A stretch of DNA of 64,000 nucleotides from Streptococcus sp. LQJ-218 (GCF_003428885.1 NZ_QQRU01000001.1:241907-305906), one strand, 5' to 3'. Positions 27,401 to 34,560 are shown, counted from the first letter of the stretch. Notes: generated from the sequence alone by a model not told the origin. A program made the numbers and translations.

Positions 27401-27670
27401 TAGACCTGCTTGCCCAAAACTTCTTGTGTAACTTTCTAAATCTTGGTCATTATTTTCAGAACTAGCCTCTAAGAAAGAAACAATATCTTGATCAAAAGAA
27501 TAGACGTGAGGAATCTCTTCTATCTTACCTTCTTCGGACAAAAAATTTTCTACCAAGTCCTGCCATTTCTCATCAAAATGTTGCGCTTGATAGCGAAGAA
27601 ATAGGTCCATTTTCTCCCTATCTTTTGGAATTGTTCCACGAAACATAGCCAATAATTGCATTACTTCCAT
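21446..27670 (-). CDS. Giant DNA methylase/SNF2 helicase fusion
   Basis: 2,074 aa from ATG 27,670 (AAAGGAG nine bases upstream). Order: acidic N-terminal ~400 residues without known fold; an adenine-methylase-like domain with motif I DPSMGTGNFF near residue 513 and motif IV NVPFG in place of NPPY; a long linker; then an SF2/SNF2 helicase with EVGSGKT near 1275, DEAHHFKN near 1437 and the QQRNGRIIRQGN motif VI near 1765; C-terminal coiled coil. Such proteins are a Tn5252 hallmark and are common on mobile elements. Roles proposed include protection of transferred DNA; the altered motif IV makes methylation uncertain. Confidence 0.9.
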   Translation of the reverse strand: MEVMQLLAMFRGTIPKDREKMDLFLRYQAQHFDEKWQDLVENFLSEEGKIEEIPHVYSFDQDIVSFLEASSENNDQDLESYTRSFGQAGLSKLSQLSNFEKNLVLEVATYNLSTRFYIQSEKEKLELLSELVCHQNQDVNLVNVYRVANNLSDRISRDIEEFLLMVDSKELKKEVLEIHFEEKEGDVLAYLGSELMATLDTVTELVHHEENYTQLPLTQKLKIITHFDEVKAIREKSKQVEEAVLSLDNTDQVEENVEVHSLSKVDKIVEEALREYPIDSQVSYKGQVFQLVSIENAQLNDLVRLELFNNSNQLFEENPILYLNSLEEIEQVLSHVEFEKEDSEIDIDSSSESQEIDLFSYLEEDNENEKDKETETLIVGIEETDIPVLDFVFPDDLEDFYPKTNREKIETNIAAIELVKRLEKEGRQANPEEQELLAKYVGWGGLANEFFDELNPKYETERLTLKSLVSKSEYSTMKQSSLTAYYTDPMIIRQIWQKLLDDGFEGGRILDPSMGTGNFFAAMPRSILDKSELYGVELDSVTGAIAKQLHPNTHIEVRGFEDVPYQNNSFDLVLTNVPFGNFRIADKNYDKPYMIHDYFVKHSLDLVRDGGQVSIISSIGTMDKRTDNVLQEIKTNTHFLGGVRLPDTAFKKIAGTRVTTDLLFFQKDQAKNLNEDELVFGGSIPFEEDKRVWINPYFDGKYNTQVLGEYEIRNFNGGTLNVKGVSETLATEIMKAFENVEAPKQIDNSLKAPVFIKEEVDNSIPSRIREDLALYSFGYEGNQIYYRDTHGIRKSSKVDEISYYVDEKGDFKAWDSSLSEHKIDRFVQLHLTDEEALDVYKSEEASKRGKYKGLFKKTVFYESPLSDKDISRIKGMVDLRETYQSLIEIQRHQDYSRTDFQVLLSKLNRDYDRFVSQFGYLNASVNRNLFDSDDKYSLLASLEDEYIDSKDQKVKYKKSLAFEKALVRPERVIARVSTALDALNSSLSDGRGVDLDYMVSIYPEHSQAAILDELGDQILIDPESYLRGERKYLSKNQFLSGDILNKIEVVQLLVEENNQECDWSHALDLLESVRPPRIHLADIEFKIGSRWIPQSVYGKFAFECFTNREFELSSPDVEQVIEVNPVDGQVHLRTSFAYRYPSAKDSSLGVSGSRYDTGRKIFENLLNSNQPTITMTVTEGEKKKTITDLEKTSVLRAKEQHLQELFQDFVSRYPEVQQVIEESYNRLYNRTVSREYDGSHLVIDGLAQNISLRPHQENAIQRIVEEKRALLAHEVGSGKTLTMLGAGFKLKELGMVHKPLYVVPSSLSAQFGQEIMKFFPTKKVFVTTKKDFVKARRKQFVSRIITGDYDAIVIGDSQFEKIPVSKERQMNYIEDKLNELREIKTHSENKYTVKEAEQSISGLEKQLEELQRFNRDSFIDFENLGIDFLFVDEAHHFKNIRPITGLGNVAGITNTTSKKNVDMEMKVRQIQEEHDFKNIVFATGTPVSNSISELYTMMNYIQPDILKRYQVDYFDSWVGAFGEIQNSMELAPTGDKYQPKKRFKKFVNLPELMKIYKETADIQTQDMLDLPVPEAHIIPIESELTENQILYLEELVMRSDMVKCGTVDPSQDNMLKITGEARKLAIDMRLLDSSYSLADNHKLLQVVDNVERIYREGMENKATQMIFSDIGTPKKKDNGFDVYSEIKALLVDRGIPSKEIAFVHDANSDEKKNSLSRKVNAGEVRILLASTEKGGTGLNVQSKMKAVHHLDVPWRPSDIQQRNGRIIRQGNENKEVDIYHYITKGSFDNYLWATQENKLRYIKQIMTSKEPIRAAEDIDEQTMTASDFKALATGNPYLKYKMELENDLTLLENQRRAFQRSKDHYRHTISYCEENMPILEKRLSKYEGDIQQSEMSKDQAFSMTVGKQAFEQRAEAGESLHRLIRHNQADSKEFRTLASYRGFDIKMLSLPTNQPLPETFSVKIVGENQYSVSLDLYSPLGTIQRLQHTIDHIKEDQVKTQNLLDELQDKLTTAKVEIEKNFPKEEDYQTKKAEYDVLSPLIETETDLDIIDQALRQFHEKGKERQEQLSFELD

Positions 27671-27717
27671 ACTCGCTCCTTTCATCTATACGAAAATAGG
27701 AGAATCACATGATTCCC

Positions 27718-28128
27718 CTACAACTCTATCTCCATTTCAACCTCTTGAGGACTGGTTTCTAAATCACTAGACAAAAGAGAAACGGCATCTGTTCTCATGT
27801 AGTAAGTATATAAGTCTTCTAGGTCTTGTTGGTTCTCAATCCCTGTTTCAATACTAATAAGAGCCTGTATAAATTCCTTGTAGTGACTCTCCATCATATC
27901 TGAAATCTTTTCTTTCATTTCCATAAATACTAAAGACGGTTCAGTTATACTTGTTTGGTCCATGTCTTGTAAATCCTTTTCTAAGGGATTGGTTCCTTCT
28001 TCTACTTCCACTAGATCTGAACGACCATCACCATCAGAATCTGCGCTAAGAGGATTGGTTCCTAGCGCCAATTCTTGAGCATCAGTTAGTCCATCTTGAT
28101 CCGAATCACGTTGATAAATGGCTTCCAT
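27718..28128 (-). CDS. Thrombospondin type 3 repeat (calcium-binding) protein
   Basis: 136 aa. Residues 7-50 hold DSDQDGLTDAQELALGTNPL, then SDSDGDGRSDLVEVEEGTNP, two EF-hand-like TSP3 repeats rich in Asp. The rest is helical with no signal peptide or anchor, so it appears cytoplasmic although such repeats are usually extracellular. It is directly upstream of the methylase/SNF2 gene (47 bp) and probably in its operon. Confidence 0.75.
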   Translation of the reverse strand: MEAIYQRDSDQDGLTDAQELALGTNPLSADSDGDGRSDLVEVEEGTNPLEKDLQDMDQTSITEPSLVFMEMKEKISDMMESHYKEFIQALISIETGIENQQDLEDLYTYYMRTDAVSLLSSDLETSPQEVEMEIEL

Positions 28129-28200
28129 ATACTTCCTTCTTTCCTAGTTAATCTTTTTTCACTCCAATCCTACCAAATATTCCTTGAAAGAAGTATCACA

Positions 28201-28386
28201 AATCGAGTAGGGGATAATCTCTAGCCCCTCTCACACCACCGTACGTGCCGTTCGGCATACGGCGGTTCAACTAACTTTTAACGCATGTAGTTCAAGGTAA
28301 TAATCCAAACACGAAACCAGTCCACGTTTTTCGCGGGTGCCCACGGAGGACTTACACCTCAGATGCACGACATGCCCGTCGTACAC
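28201..28386 (-). mobile_element. Shrunken group II intron (class C-like), RT deleted
   Basis: Read on the minus strand the segment opens with GTGTACGACGGGCATG, like an intron 5' end and domain I start. It ends with a domain V hairpin (CCGCCGTATGCC / GGCACGTACGGTGG) and a domain VI stem (AGGGGC / CCCCT) with an unpaired A region. Only ~185 bp remain, so most of domains I-IV and the reverse-transcriptase gene are gone. The 5' end abuts the T-run of a terminator hairpin on the same strand, the target choice typical of class C introns. The boundaries are inferred from consensus. Confidence 0.75.
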
Positions 28387-28387
28387 A

Positions 28388-28427
28388 AAAAACGGTTCAT
28401 TACCTAATATGGTAATGAACCGTTTTT
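28388..28427. terminator. Terminator of the second DUF3990-type pair, intron target
   Basis: AACGGTTCATTACC and its complement (28,391-28,404 / 28,411-28,424) form a 14-bp stem extended by A/T pairs, with a T-run on both strands. It ends the 70-aa gene and is the apparent insertion target of the intron. Confidence 0.85.
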
Positions 28428-28477
28428 GAGAATATAAAGAAAGATTTGGATTTGATAAACCTAACTCAAATTACTTA

Positions 28478-28690
28478 TTAATGTACTGAGTAACGTTTTG
28501 CAATATCCGCGATATTATCAGCGATAAGGTCTGAAGTCAAATGAGAGCCTCCATTATCCAACTCTTCAAACCAATTCTTCAATACAACATTTGTGACAGA
28601 AGAAACAGTATCAGGAGTAATGCGATAATTCTTCCGTAAAAACTGTTCTACCTCAACTCTAAGAGCTTGTTTTTCATTTGTCAAAATCAT
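28478..28690 (-). CDS. Small partner protein of the second DUF3990-type gene
   Basis: 70 aa, helical, soluble (ALRVEVEQFLRKNYRITPDT; SDLIADNIADIAKRY). It follows the 178-aa gene by 22 bp on the same strand, the same order as at 16.8-17.6 kb, though the two small proteins share little obvious sequence. Possible antitoxin or cofactor; function unknown. Confidence 0.7.
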   Translation of the reverse strand: MILTNEKQALRVEVEQFLRKNYRITPDTVSSVTNVVLKNWFEELDNGGSHLTSDLIADNIADIAKRYSVH

Positions 28691-28712
28691 ATCGTGTCCT
28701 CCTTAACTAAGA

Positions 28713-29249
28713 TTAGTTTATTTGCAATTTTTTGATCACATATACAAAGTTGTGTATCACCCTGATATTTTCCCAAAAGAATATCAGCGGTTTTTCTAAG
28801 GAATTTACTCCCTTGAAATAGTCATCTAAAGTGACTTTCAAACGAGTAACTTGACCATCAAGAACTGGGCCAAATACTGCTGAAAAATTATGAAAATTAA
28901 TTCCAGCCTTAGCGTCTAACTTCAATCTATTTTTATAAACAAACTGAAAGTATTCTTTATCAATTTCAAAAATCTTCGTTTCAACATCATTAGAATCTTG
29001 AAACTGATAACTTAAAACAACAGGCTTTACGTTTGGATTAAAAGGAAGTTCATCTTTTGTTTTTCGCTGAGCCCATTTAACAGCCTGATCAAATTTAGAT
29101 GTCACATAAAATCCTATACCAAAATCACAGTTCCGTTTACTATGATAAACATCTATTCCATCTTTTAAAGATGGAACCTGAGTAGATGTCGTTCCGTGAT
29201 ACCAAACGGCTGTGTTGCTAAATTGATTACTAAAGCTTAACTCTCCCAT
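28713..29249 (-). CDS. DUF3990-like protein (probable ADP-ribosyltransferase fold), second copy
   Basis: 178 aa. VWYHGTTSTQVPSLKDGIDV and DFGIGFYVTSKFDQAVKWA carry the HGT and GFYVT landmarks; compare WFHATLLRHLESLKKGID and GPGFYITPDFEQA in the 210-aa protein at 17 kb. A Glu/Asp-containing beta region follows (VVLSYQFQDSNDVETKIF). A hydrophobic C-terminal strand ends in VYVIKKLQIN. It forms a two-gene unit with the 70-aa gene, upstream of a shared terminator. Confidence 0.72.
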   Translation of the reverse strand: MGELSFSNQFSNTAVWYHGTTSTQVPSLKDGIDVYHSKRNCDFGIGFYVTSKFDQAVKWAQRKTKDELPFNPNVKPVVLSYQFQDSNDVETKIFEIDKEYFQFVYKNRLKLDAKAGINFHNFSAVFGPVLDGQVTRLKVTLDDYFKGVNSLEKPLIFFWENIRVIHNFVYVIKKLQIN

Positions 29250-29394
29250 AAATTAATTATATCATTTTACTATAATTTATGCACGTACTATTTTATAAAT
29301 TTCATCTCTCATTAACTATTTTCCGTTTTAGTCATTAATCCATTGATTAATATGTAAATCAAAAATCACTAATAGTATCAGTGACCTTTGATTC

Positions 29395-30264
29395 TTAAAT
29401 TGAATTTTGCTCCTTTAAAATAAAGTCTTTAAACGCATTATTGAAAATAGTGATAGCCTTAGAAGCTTTTCTGCTCATTAAGTAAGTAAAAGAAACGGGG
29501 GTGGTTACTGTAGTGGTTTCAAGATGAGCAATCTTATCTGTAAAAGTCTTTTTTAAGTAAAGGGGCAGAAAGGAAATGCCTTGATTCATTTCTATTAGTT
29601 TGGCAGTTACTGTAATATCATTGATAGTAGTGAAATCGGCTTCTGGAACTAGCTCAATGATTTCTTTTTTTAGATTTTCCCAATAGACGGGGTGGCTATC
29701 GGATAATATTTTATAGTTTCTAAATAATTGTAATTCGTCGCATTTTACTGTTGTTTTAGGATAAAAGAGGGCAATCTTTCCTTCACAAATTTGTTCGGAT
29801 ATGATTTTTTTACTATATGGAACTTCTCTATCAATACCAATATCGAATGTATTAGTTTCAATAGCTTGTTCAATATGGCTATTTAGCACGGATACAGAGA
29901 TATCAATATCTGGATAGCGCTGAAAGAATTCCTGTAAAAATTGTGGTAAAAGGTATGTGGCAATGTAAGGAGATACGGCTATTTCTATATGAAATTGTTG
30001 TTTTTTATTTTGTAGCCTAATCTTTTGAATACTTTGCTCATAGGTTTGTATAAGATTTTCAGCAATCTCTATAAATTCTCTTCCAACAGCAGTTAGTGTC
30101 AAGTTTCTTCCCACTGTTTCGAAAAGTTGAACTTGAAGGTGCTTTTCTAATTTCTTAATTTGTTGATGTAGTGTTGGTTCGGTAAGAAATAGCTCTTCGC
30201 TGGCTTTACGATAATTGAGATGTTTTGATAATACCAAAAAAGTGTAATACCAATCTAAGTTCAT
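29395..30264 (-). CDS. LysR-family transcriptional regulator
   Basis: 289 aa. The winged helix-turn-helix fills residues 1-60 (LNYRKASEELFLTEPTLHQQ), followed by the LysR effector domain (IAVSPYIATYLLPQFLQEF near residue 97). It is divergent from the synthase gene, with a 127-bp shared control region, the standard layout for a LysR protein that governs the neighbouring operon in response to a pathway metabolite. No lesion seen. Confidence 0.92.
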   Translation of the reverse strand: MNLDWYYTFLVLSKHLNYRKASEELFLTEPTLHQQIKKLEKHLQVQLFETVGRNLTLTAVGREFIEIAENLIQTYEQSIQKIRLQNKKQQFHIEIAVSPYIATYLLPQFLQEFFQRYPDIDISVSVLNSHIEQAIETNTFDIGIDREVPYSKKIISEQICEGKIALFYPKTTVKCDELQLFRNYKILSDSHPVYWENLKKEIIELVPEADFTTINDITVTAKLIEMNQGISFLPLYLKKTFTDKIAHLETTTVTTPVSFTYLMSRKASKAITIFNNAFKDFILKEQNSI

Positions 30265-30391
30265 AGTTACTCCTATTTATAAATTTTTTCTTAATGATTT
30301 CTAAACTTTTTTCAAATTTTAAAATACCTTGATATAGTATACCATATTATTACAGATAGGAGCTCGTATCTAATAAAATAAGGAGTGAGGT
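30265..30391. promoter_or_regulatory. Divergent control region of the LysR cargo operon
   Basis: Contains a weak promoter toward the operon (TTGATA at 30,329-30,334, poor -10) and the inverted repeat AGATA-GGAGCTCG-TATCT (30,354-30,371), a T-N11-A-like site suited to a LysR protein. The ribosome site AAGGAGTGAGG precedes ATG 30,392. A poor core promoter fits the need for an activator. Confidence 0.5.
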
Positions 30392-31516
30392 ATGATATAC
30401 ATTCAAGATAATACAATTAGAGATGGTATGCAGCAAACGTCGATTAAGAAAGATGTTGCAACTAAGAAAAAGGTTATTACTGAGATTAGTAAATCCAAAA
30501 TTCATTCGGTTGAGATTGGTATGTGTGATACTATTCAAGATTTGAATATTTTAAAAGGCTATATGCGTATATTAAGAAAAGATCAATCTGGGGTAGTTTT
30601 AACTCGCTTGATTGAGAGTAGTATTGACTTAGCATTCCAGCTGTATAGTATGTTTCCTAATACGGTTATTAAACTACTGGTACCTGTTTCTAAGATGCAT
30701 ATAACCGAAAAATTAAAAACTAGAGAGGATATCTATCTAAAACGCTTAGAGAGAATTTTGGATTATTCTAAGGAAAAATCACTGCATGTAGATATGGTCT
30801 TAGAAGATTCAACACGTGCTAATAGAGAATTTTTATTCCAAGTATTAGATATTGTTTCAAACTATGAAGTAGGATTTGTAACTTTAGCAGATACTGTTGG
30901 ATGTTCTACGCCAGATGAATATGGAAAAATGTTTAGTGATATTCATAGTAGATTTCCAGCTCTAAAGTTATCAGCGCATTGTCATAATGATTTAGGATTA
31001 GCAACAGCTAATACAGTAGCTGCGATTATGAATCATGCAAGTCAGATTGAGACAACCTTTTTAGGAATTGGGGAACGTGCTGGTAATACATCTTTAGATG
31101 AGGTGATTGCTATTTTACAAAAGAAGAAGTTTGATGAAATTGACTTTGATTTGCAGACTGTATATCAACTGTCTATAAAGATAAGTGATATTTTAGAGTA
31201 TGATGTAGCACCCACTAAACCTATAATAGGGAAGAATGTCTTTGTACACGAATCAGGAATTCATCAAGATGGAACTATGAAAAATATTGAAATGTACCAG
31301 TATTTATTGCCGAATGAATTAGGAATTCCTAATTCCACTAATTATACAATTAGTGGAATATCTAGTAAAAAGGTTTTATATAGATATTTTGAATCGTTAG
31401 TAGGAGGTGATGTCAATATTGATGAACTAATAGGTTTTTATAGAAAATTGAGTAAAATTACTGATAAGCTTAGTCCAGAAGATTGTTTAGAATTGTTTAA
31501 ATTAGAAAGAGGTTAA
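30392..31516 (+). CDS. DRE-TIM metallolyase, homocitrate/isopropylmalate-synthase-like
   Basis: 374 aa. The family signatures are intact: DNTIRDGMQQ (metal and general acid/base site) at residue 6, SAHCHNDLGLATANT (HxH metal ligands and ND) near 195, and HESGIHQDG near 289. Length and the short C-terminal linker match homocitrate-synthase/NifV-like enzymes; the leucine-feedback domain of LeuA is absent. Such enzymes condense acetyl-CoA with a 2-oxo acid. The substrate is not visible from sequence. First gene of a four-gene operon, 2 bp before the Sua5-like gene. Confidence 0.85.
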   Translation: MIYIQDNTIRDGMQQTSIKKDVATKKKVITEISKSKIHSVEIGMCDTIQDLNILKGYMRILRKDQSGVVLTRLIESSIDLAFQLYSMFPNTVIKLLVPVSKMHITEKLKTREDIYLKRLERILDYSKEKSLHVDMVLEDSTRANREFLFQVLDIVSNYEVGFVTLADTVGCSTPDEYGKMFSDIHSRFPALKLSAHCHNDLGLATANTVAAIMNHASQIETTFLGIGERAGNTSLDEVIAILQKKKFDEIDFDLQTVYQLSIKISDILEYDVAPTKPIIGKNVFVHESGIHQDGTMKNIEMYQYLLPNELGIPNSTNYTISGISSKKVLYRYFESLVGGDVNIDELIGFYRKLSKITDKLSPEDCLELFKLERG

Positions 31517-31518
31517 TA

Positions 31519-32169
31519 GTGAAAATTTTAGAATTAAATCAGGAGAATTTAGAAGTTCTCAAATCTAAATTAAACGCTGGATATCCCATCATAGTTCCAA
31601 CAGATACTAACTATAATTTGTGTTGTCTTCCAGATAATAGGATGGCTATTAACCGAATTTTTGAATATAAAATTCGGCCTAAAAATAAGCCTCTCTCTAT
31701 TTTCATGTCCAATCCTAATGATTGGGAAAAATATGGTAAGACTTCACAAACAAATTTAATGAAATTATTGGTCGATGAGTTTTGGCCAGGGGCACTAAAT
31801 ATAGTGGTAGAAAATATTAGTCCATTTCATTATGCAATAAATGATAGTTCCACAATTTCCTTGGGATGTGTTCAAAATGAAGTTTTTAGAGAATTTGTAG
31901 AATATTTAGGAGGAGTAGTTGCAATTACCTCAGCTAATATCTCTGGAACAGCTGATGACCTACTTATCACAGAGGAGGTCGCTGATGAACATATGGGAGA
32001 TAAAGTTGATTATTTGTTAAAATCAAATGTAGAATCATTGGCTACTAAATCAAGTACTATAATAAAAGTTAATGATATTGGAACTGTCACTATTTTGAGG
32101 GAGGGAGATATTAGCAAAAAAGAAATCCAAAATGTATTACAAAAGGAGGGATATGTAATTGAAAAATAA
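31519..32169 (+). CDS. Sua5/YrdC-family protein (accessory paralogue)
   Basis: 216 aa, starting GTG two bases after the synthase stop, with AGAGG upstream. It keeps the YrdC landmarks: PTDTNYNLCCLPDN, KIRPKNKPLSI (the KxR/PL nucleotide site), FWPGALNIVV and ITSANISG. The housekeeping Sua5 lies at 55.3-55.9 kb, so this is a second, diverged copy. TsaC/Sua5 proteins make threonylcarbamoyl-AMP for tRNA t6A; in this operon it may instead activate a carbamoyl group on a pathway product, which is inference only. Confidence 0.85.
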   Translation: MKILELNQENLEVLKSKLNAGYPIIVPTDTNYNLCCLPDNRMAINRIFEYKIRPKNKPLSIFMSNPNDWEKYGKTSQTNLMKLLVDEFWPGALNIVVENISPFHYAINDSSTISLGCVQNEVFREFVEYLGGVVAITSANISGTADDLLITEEVADEHMGDKVDYLLKSNVESLATKSSTIIKVNDIGTVTILREGDISKKEIQNVLQKEGYVIEK

Positions 32170-33262
32170 GTTGGGAATAATATTCTATCGGATTTTATCA
32201 AGGGCATATTTCTATTTACCCTTTTTATTAATAATTTTATATTCAAAAGGATACTCAATTATAGGTATAGAATTATTGATGTCTTGTTATGGAATAGGAA
32301 CGTTTGTAAGTTCTACTTTTATTAAAAGGTACATTAGCAATATTCCATCAAAGAGATTATTAATTCTGAGTGAAGTTGTCAAATTAATTGGATTAGGGAT
32401 ATTAAGTTTATCTGATAGTACAATTTTAATTGTTATTGCTCAACTATGCTTAGGAGCAAGCTATTCTATTGGAGCTGGTGAGGATACTAATCTTATCCAG
32501 TACTTCTTAGATTCTGAAGCAACTGATTTTCAAAATAGAACAAATGGCTATATGTTCATCTCATTATTATTTTCTGGAATTATTGGGGGGACTCTTTATA
32601 AACTGAATCCTAATTATCCGATTTATGCCACGATTATTGCCACGATTATTAATACAATATTACTTTCTTTATTAGTACCTCTAGATTATAAGAAAGAGCA
32701 ACGTGAATTTAGAAATACTACTAAATATCATTTGACGAATTTTGAAAAATATTGGGTTGGTCATTATGTTTTCCTAAGAGGAATCATCCTAGGACTATTT
32801 ACAGGATTTTTACCATTTTATTTTTTTACAGATCTGCATATTTCAACTCAATATTTTGTCTTAATATTGGCTTCATACACTTTGATGGGAAATATCTCCT
32901 CGAAATTTTTTGTTAATAAGAATAGATACTTTTCTTCCGTACTATTGTTCCCATCTTTGCTATTATTTCTTACCAACAATATTATTTGTATTTGTTTAGG
33001 TATGGTTTTATTGGGGCTATCATCTGGAATTACTAGACCTCAGACTATTAAAATGTTAAAAGAGAGTAATAGCAAATTGTCTATTGTTCTGAAAATCGCA
33101 GAAGTGTATTATGCTTGTTTTAATATCATATTTCTTATGTTAGGAGGTCTCTTATATTTAAATTTTAATTTTGAAGGGGTAATATGTATGTCGCTAATCG
33201 CTTTAGCTATTTATTGTATATTTAGCTTTATAATTCTTAAAGGAGAAAAAAATGAAAATTAA
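32159..33262 (+). CDS. MFS-type transporter
   Basis: 367 aa, starting TTG with AAAGGAGGG upstream and overlapping the Sua5-like stop by 11 bp. About ten to twelve hydrophobic helices run the whole length (e.g. FYLPFLLIILYSK, LLFSGIIGGTLY, ICICLGMVLLGLSSGI). It is probably the exporter or importer of the compound handled by this operon. The protein is at the short end for MFS carriers. Confidence 0.82.
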   Translation: MKNKLGIIFYRILSRAYFYLPFLLIILYSKGYSIIGIELLMSCYGIGTFVSSTFIKRYISNIPSKRLLILSEVVKLIGLGILSLSDSTILIVIAQLCLGASYSIGAGEDTNLIQYFLDSEATDFQNRTNGYMFISLLFSGIIGGTLYKLNPNYPIYATIIATIINTILLSLLVPLDYKKEQREFRNTTKYHLTNFEKYWVGHYVFLRGIILGLFTGFLPFYFFTDLHISTQYFVLILASYTLMGNISSKFFVNKNRYFSSVLLFPSLLLFLTNNIICICLGMVLLGLSSGITRPQTIKMLKESNSKLSIVLKIAEVYYACFNIIFLMLGGLLYLNFNFEGVICMSLIALAIYCIFSFIILKGEKNEN

Positions 33263-33758
33263 AACAACATTTAATAATATTTTACCAAAGGAGTTTGGAA
33301 AGGAAGCAAAAAGGGAAGATATAATGCAAGGAAATCCGGTTCGTTCTTTTGCGTTTGAAGTTGATAATTTACCCAAAGGTACTGAATATATCGCTTTTAC
33401 TCTTATTGATTATGATGCCATTCCTGTTTGCTCTTTTCCTTGGATTCATTGGAGCGTTGCTGATTTAAAAGTTAATGGTGATAGTATTCAGATTGAAGAA
33501 AATATGAGCCGAATTGGTCAATTAATTCAAGGTAAAAATAGTTTTTCTAGTCAATTTTTAGATGGTGATTTTTCTGAAATTGATACAATGTTTGTTGGAC
33601 CGACTCCACCTGATCGAGACCATAACTATACTTTAAAAGTGTTTGCATTATCAGAGAAAACAGGACTTAAAAATGGCTTTTGGGTTAATGAATTACTAAA
33701 TAAAGTAAAGGATTTAACTTTGGGTACGGTTGAGTTAGACCTTATTGGAAAATGTTAA
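33252..33758 (+). CDS. PEBP (YbhB/YbcL) family protein
   Basis: 168 aa with AAAGGAG seven bases before ATG, overlapping the transporter gene by 11 bp. The phosphatidylethanolamine-binding-protein signature is seen in YIAFTLIDYDAIPVCSFPWIHWSVADL (written in two parts: DYDAIP and FPWIHWSV) and GPTPPDRDHNYTLKVFAL. Bacterial members bind small anionic ligands; their role is mostly unknown. As last gene of the operon it could bind or protect the product. Confidence 0.87.
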   Translation: MKIKTTFNNILPKEFGKEAKREDIMQGNPVRSFAFEVDNLPKGTEYIAFTLIDYDAIPVCSFPWIHWSVADLKVNGDSIQIEENMSRIGQLIQGKNSFSSQFLDGDFSEIDTMFVGPTPPDRDHNYTLKVFALSEKTGLKNGFWVNELLNKVKDLTLGTVELDLIGKC

Positions 33759-33870
33759 AGTCATGATTGGTAAACCTAAATAAATTAAACGTTTAGGTCT
33801 TGTTATTATCTTGTAAAACCAGTAAAGTAGCTAAATCTACTATTTTTAGGGGAGTTAGTCACAAAGAAAA

Positions 33871-33947
33871 TCAAACAGTTAGACTGACTGTTTGAGTATG
33901 AAAAAAGCAGATAAAAAATCCCTTGAGTAAATAACTTGAGGGATTTT
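33871..33947. terminator. Two adjacent hairpins after the cargo operon
   Basis: TCAAACAGT/ACTGTTTGA (33,871-33,895) is a 9-bp stem. AAAATCCCT/AGGGATTTT (33,914-33,947) is a 9-bp stem with a T-run and has the form of an intrinsic terminator in both directions. Confidence 0.65.
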
Positions 33948-34411
33948 AAAGGTTGGGATAGGGTATTGAAAAGCTCGTACAAAGTATAATAAAAATCCCC
34001 ACCAAAATTTGAAAATCTATTGAAATGTATTGAAGTTTATTAGCATAATACATAAGTGGAAAGCTTAATTTTAATACATTTAGAAGATTATTGAAAAAGA
34101 AATATCACACTTTCATTCTTATTAAAATTCTTATAACTGTATTTTGAATGATTTTCCCCAACCAAGCATCCCTCTCTCTTATAAAATATATAATACATTC
34201 AGTTGTATGAAATGTAATATTGTTCTTATCAGACTTGAAACTTTTACTAATCCAACTATTTATCTTATACATTTAATTTAAACCTATAGTATCCTATTTT
34301 CTTAATATTCTACAGTGTAGGTTGTTTGGAGCATATCATCAACAAAAAAGAGAACGAGCCAAAACTTCGTTCTCCTTAAAATATAAAACATTACTATTAA
34401 AGTAAAAAAGA

Positions 34412-34560
34412 TGGCTTACAGAACCTGTAAGCCACCTAGTCAGTCGGTTTATTCTGGTGTCTGCCACCGCTTGGCCCTTACGTCCAAGATTGCTATCGGA
34501 TTTCGTTCTGGTGTCCGCCACCGCTTGGCCCTTATGTCCAAGATTACTATCAGATTGACC
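34412..34560. repeat. Hairpin and imperfect ~57-bp tandem duplication
   Basis: GGCTTACAG-AAC-CTGTAAGCC is a perfect hairpin at about 34,412-34,432. It is followed by two ~57-bp copies (each with TTCTGGTGTC, GCCACCGCTTGGCCCTTA and GTCCAAGATT) that differ at a few bases. The minus strand gives a repetitive open frame without a ribosome site, so I treat this as a non-coding repeat. Confidence 0.7.

Larger units (their letters stand above)
28129..28477. other. Intron remnant and terminator region, no gene seen
   Basis: The 350-bp space between the TSP3-repeat gene and the 70-aa gene is taken up by a promoter-poor AT-rich stretch (28,129-28,200), the shortened group II intron (28,201-28,386) and the terminator hairpin (28,388-28,427). 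Confidence 0.7.

Noticed and set aside
34339..34521. Repetitive minus-strand open frame of 60 codons
   Set aside because: It is the tandem duplication read through; no ribosome site and no conserved domain.
34412..34560. CRISPR array
   Set aside because: Only two long imperfect units without spacers and no cas genes.
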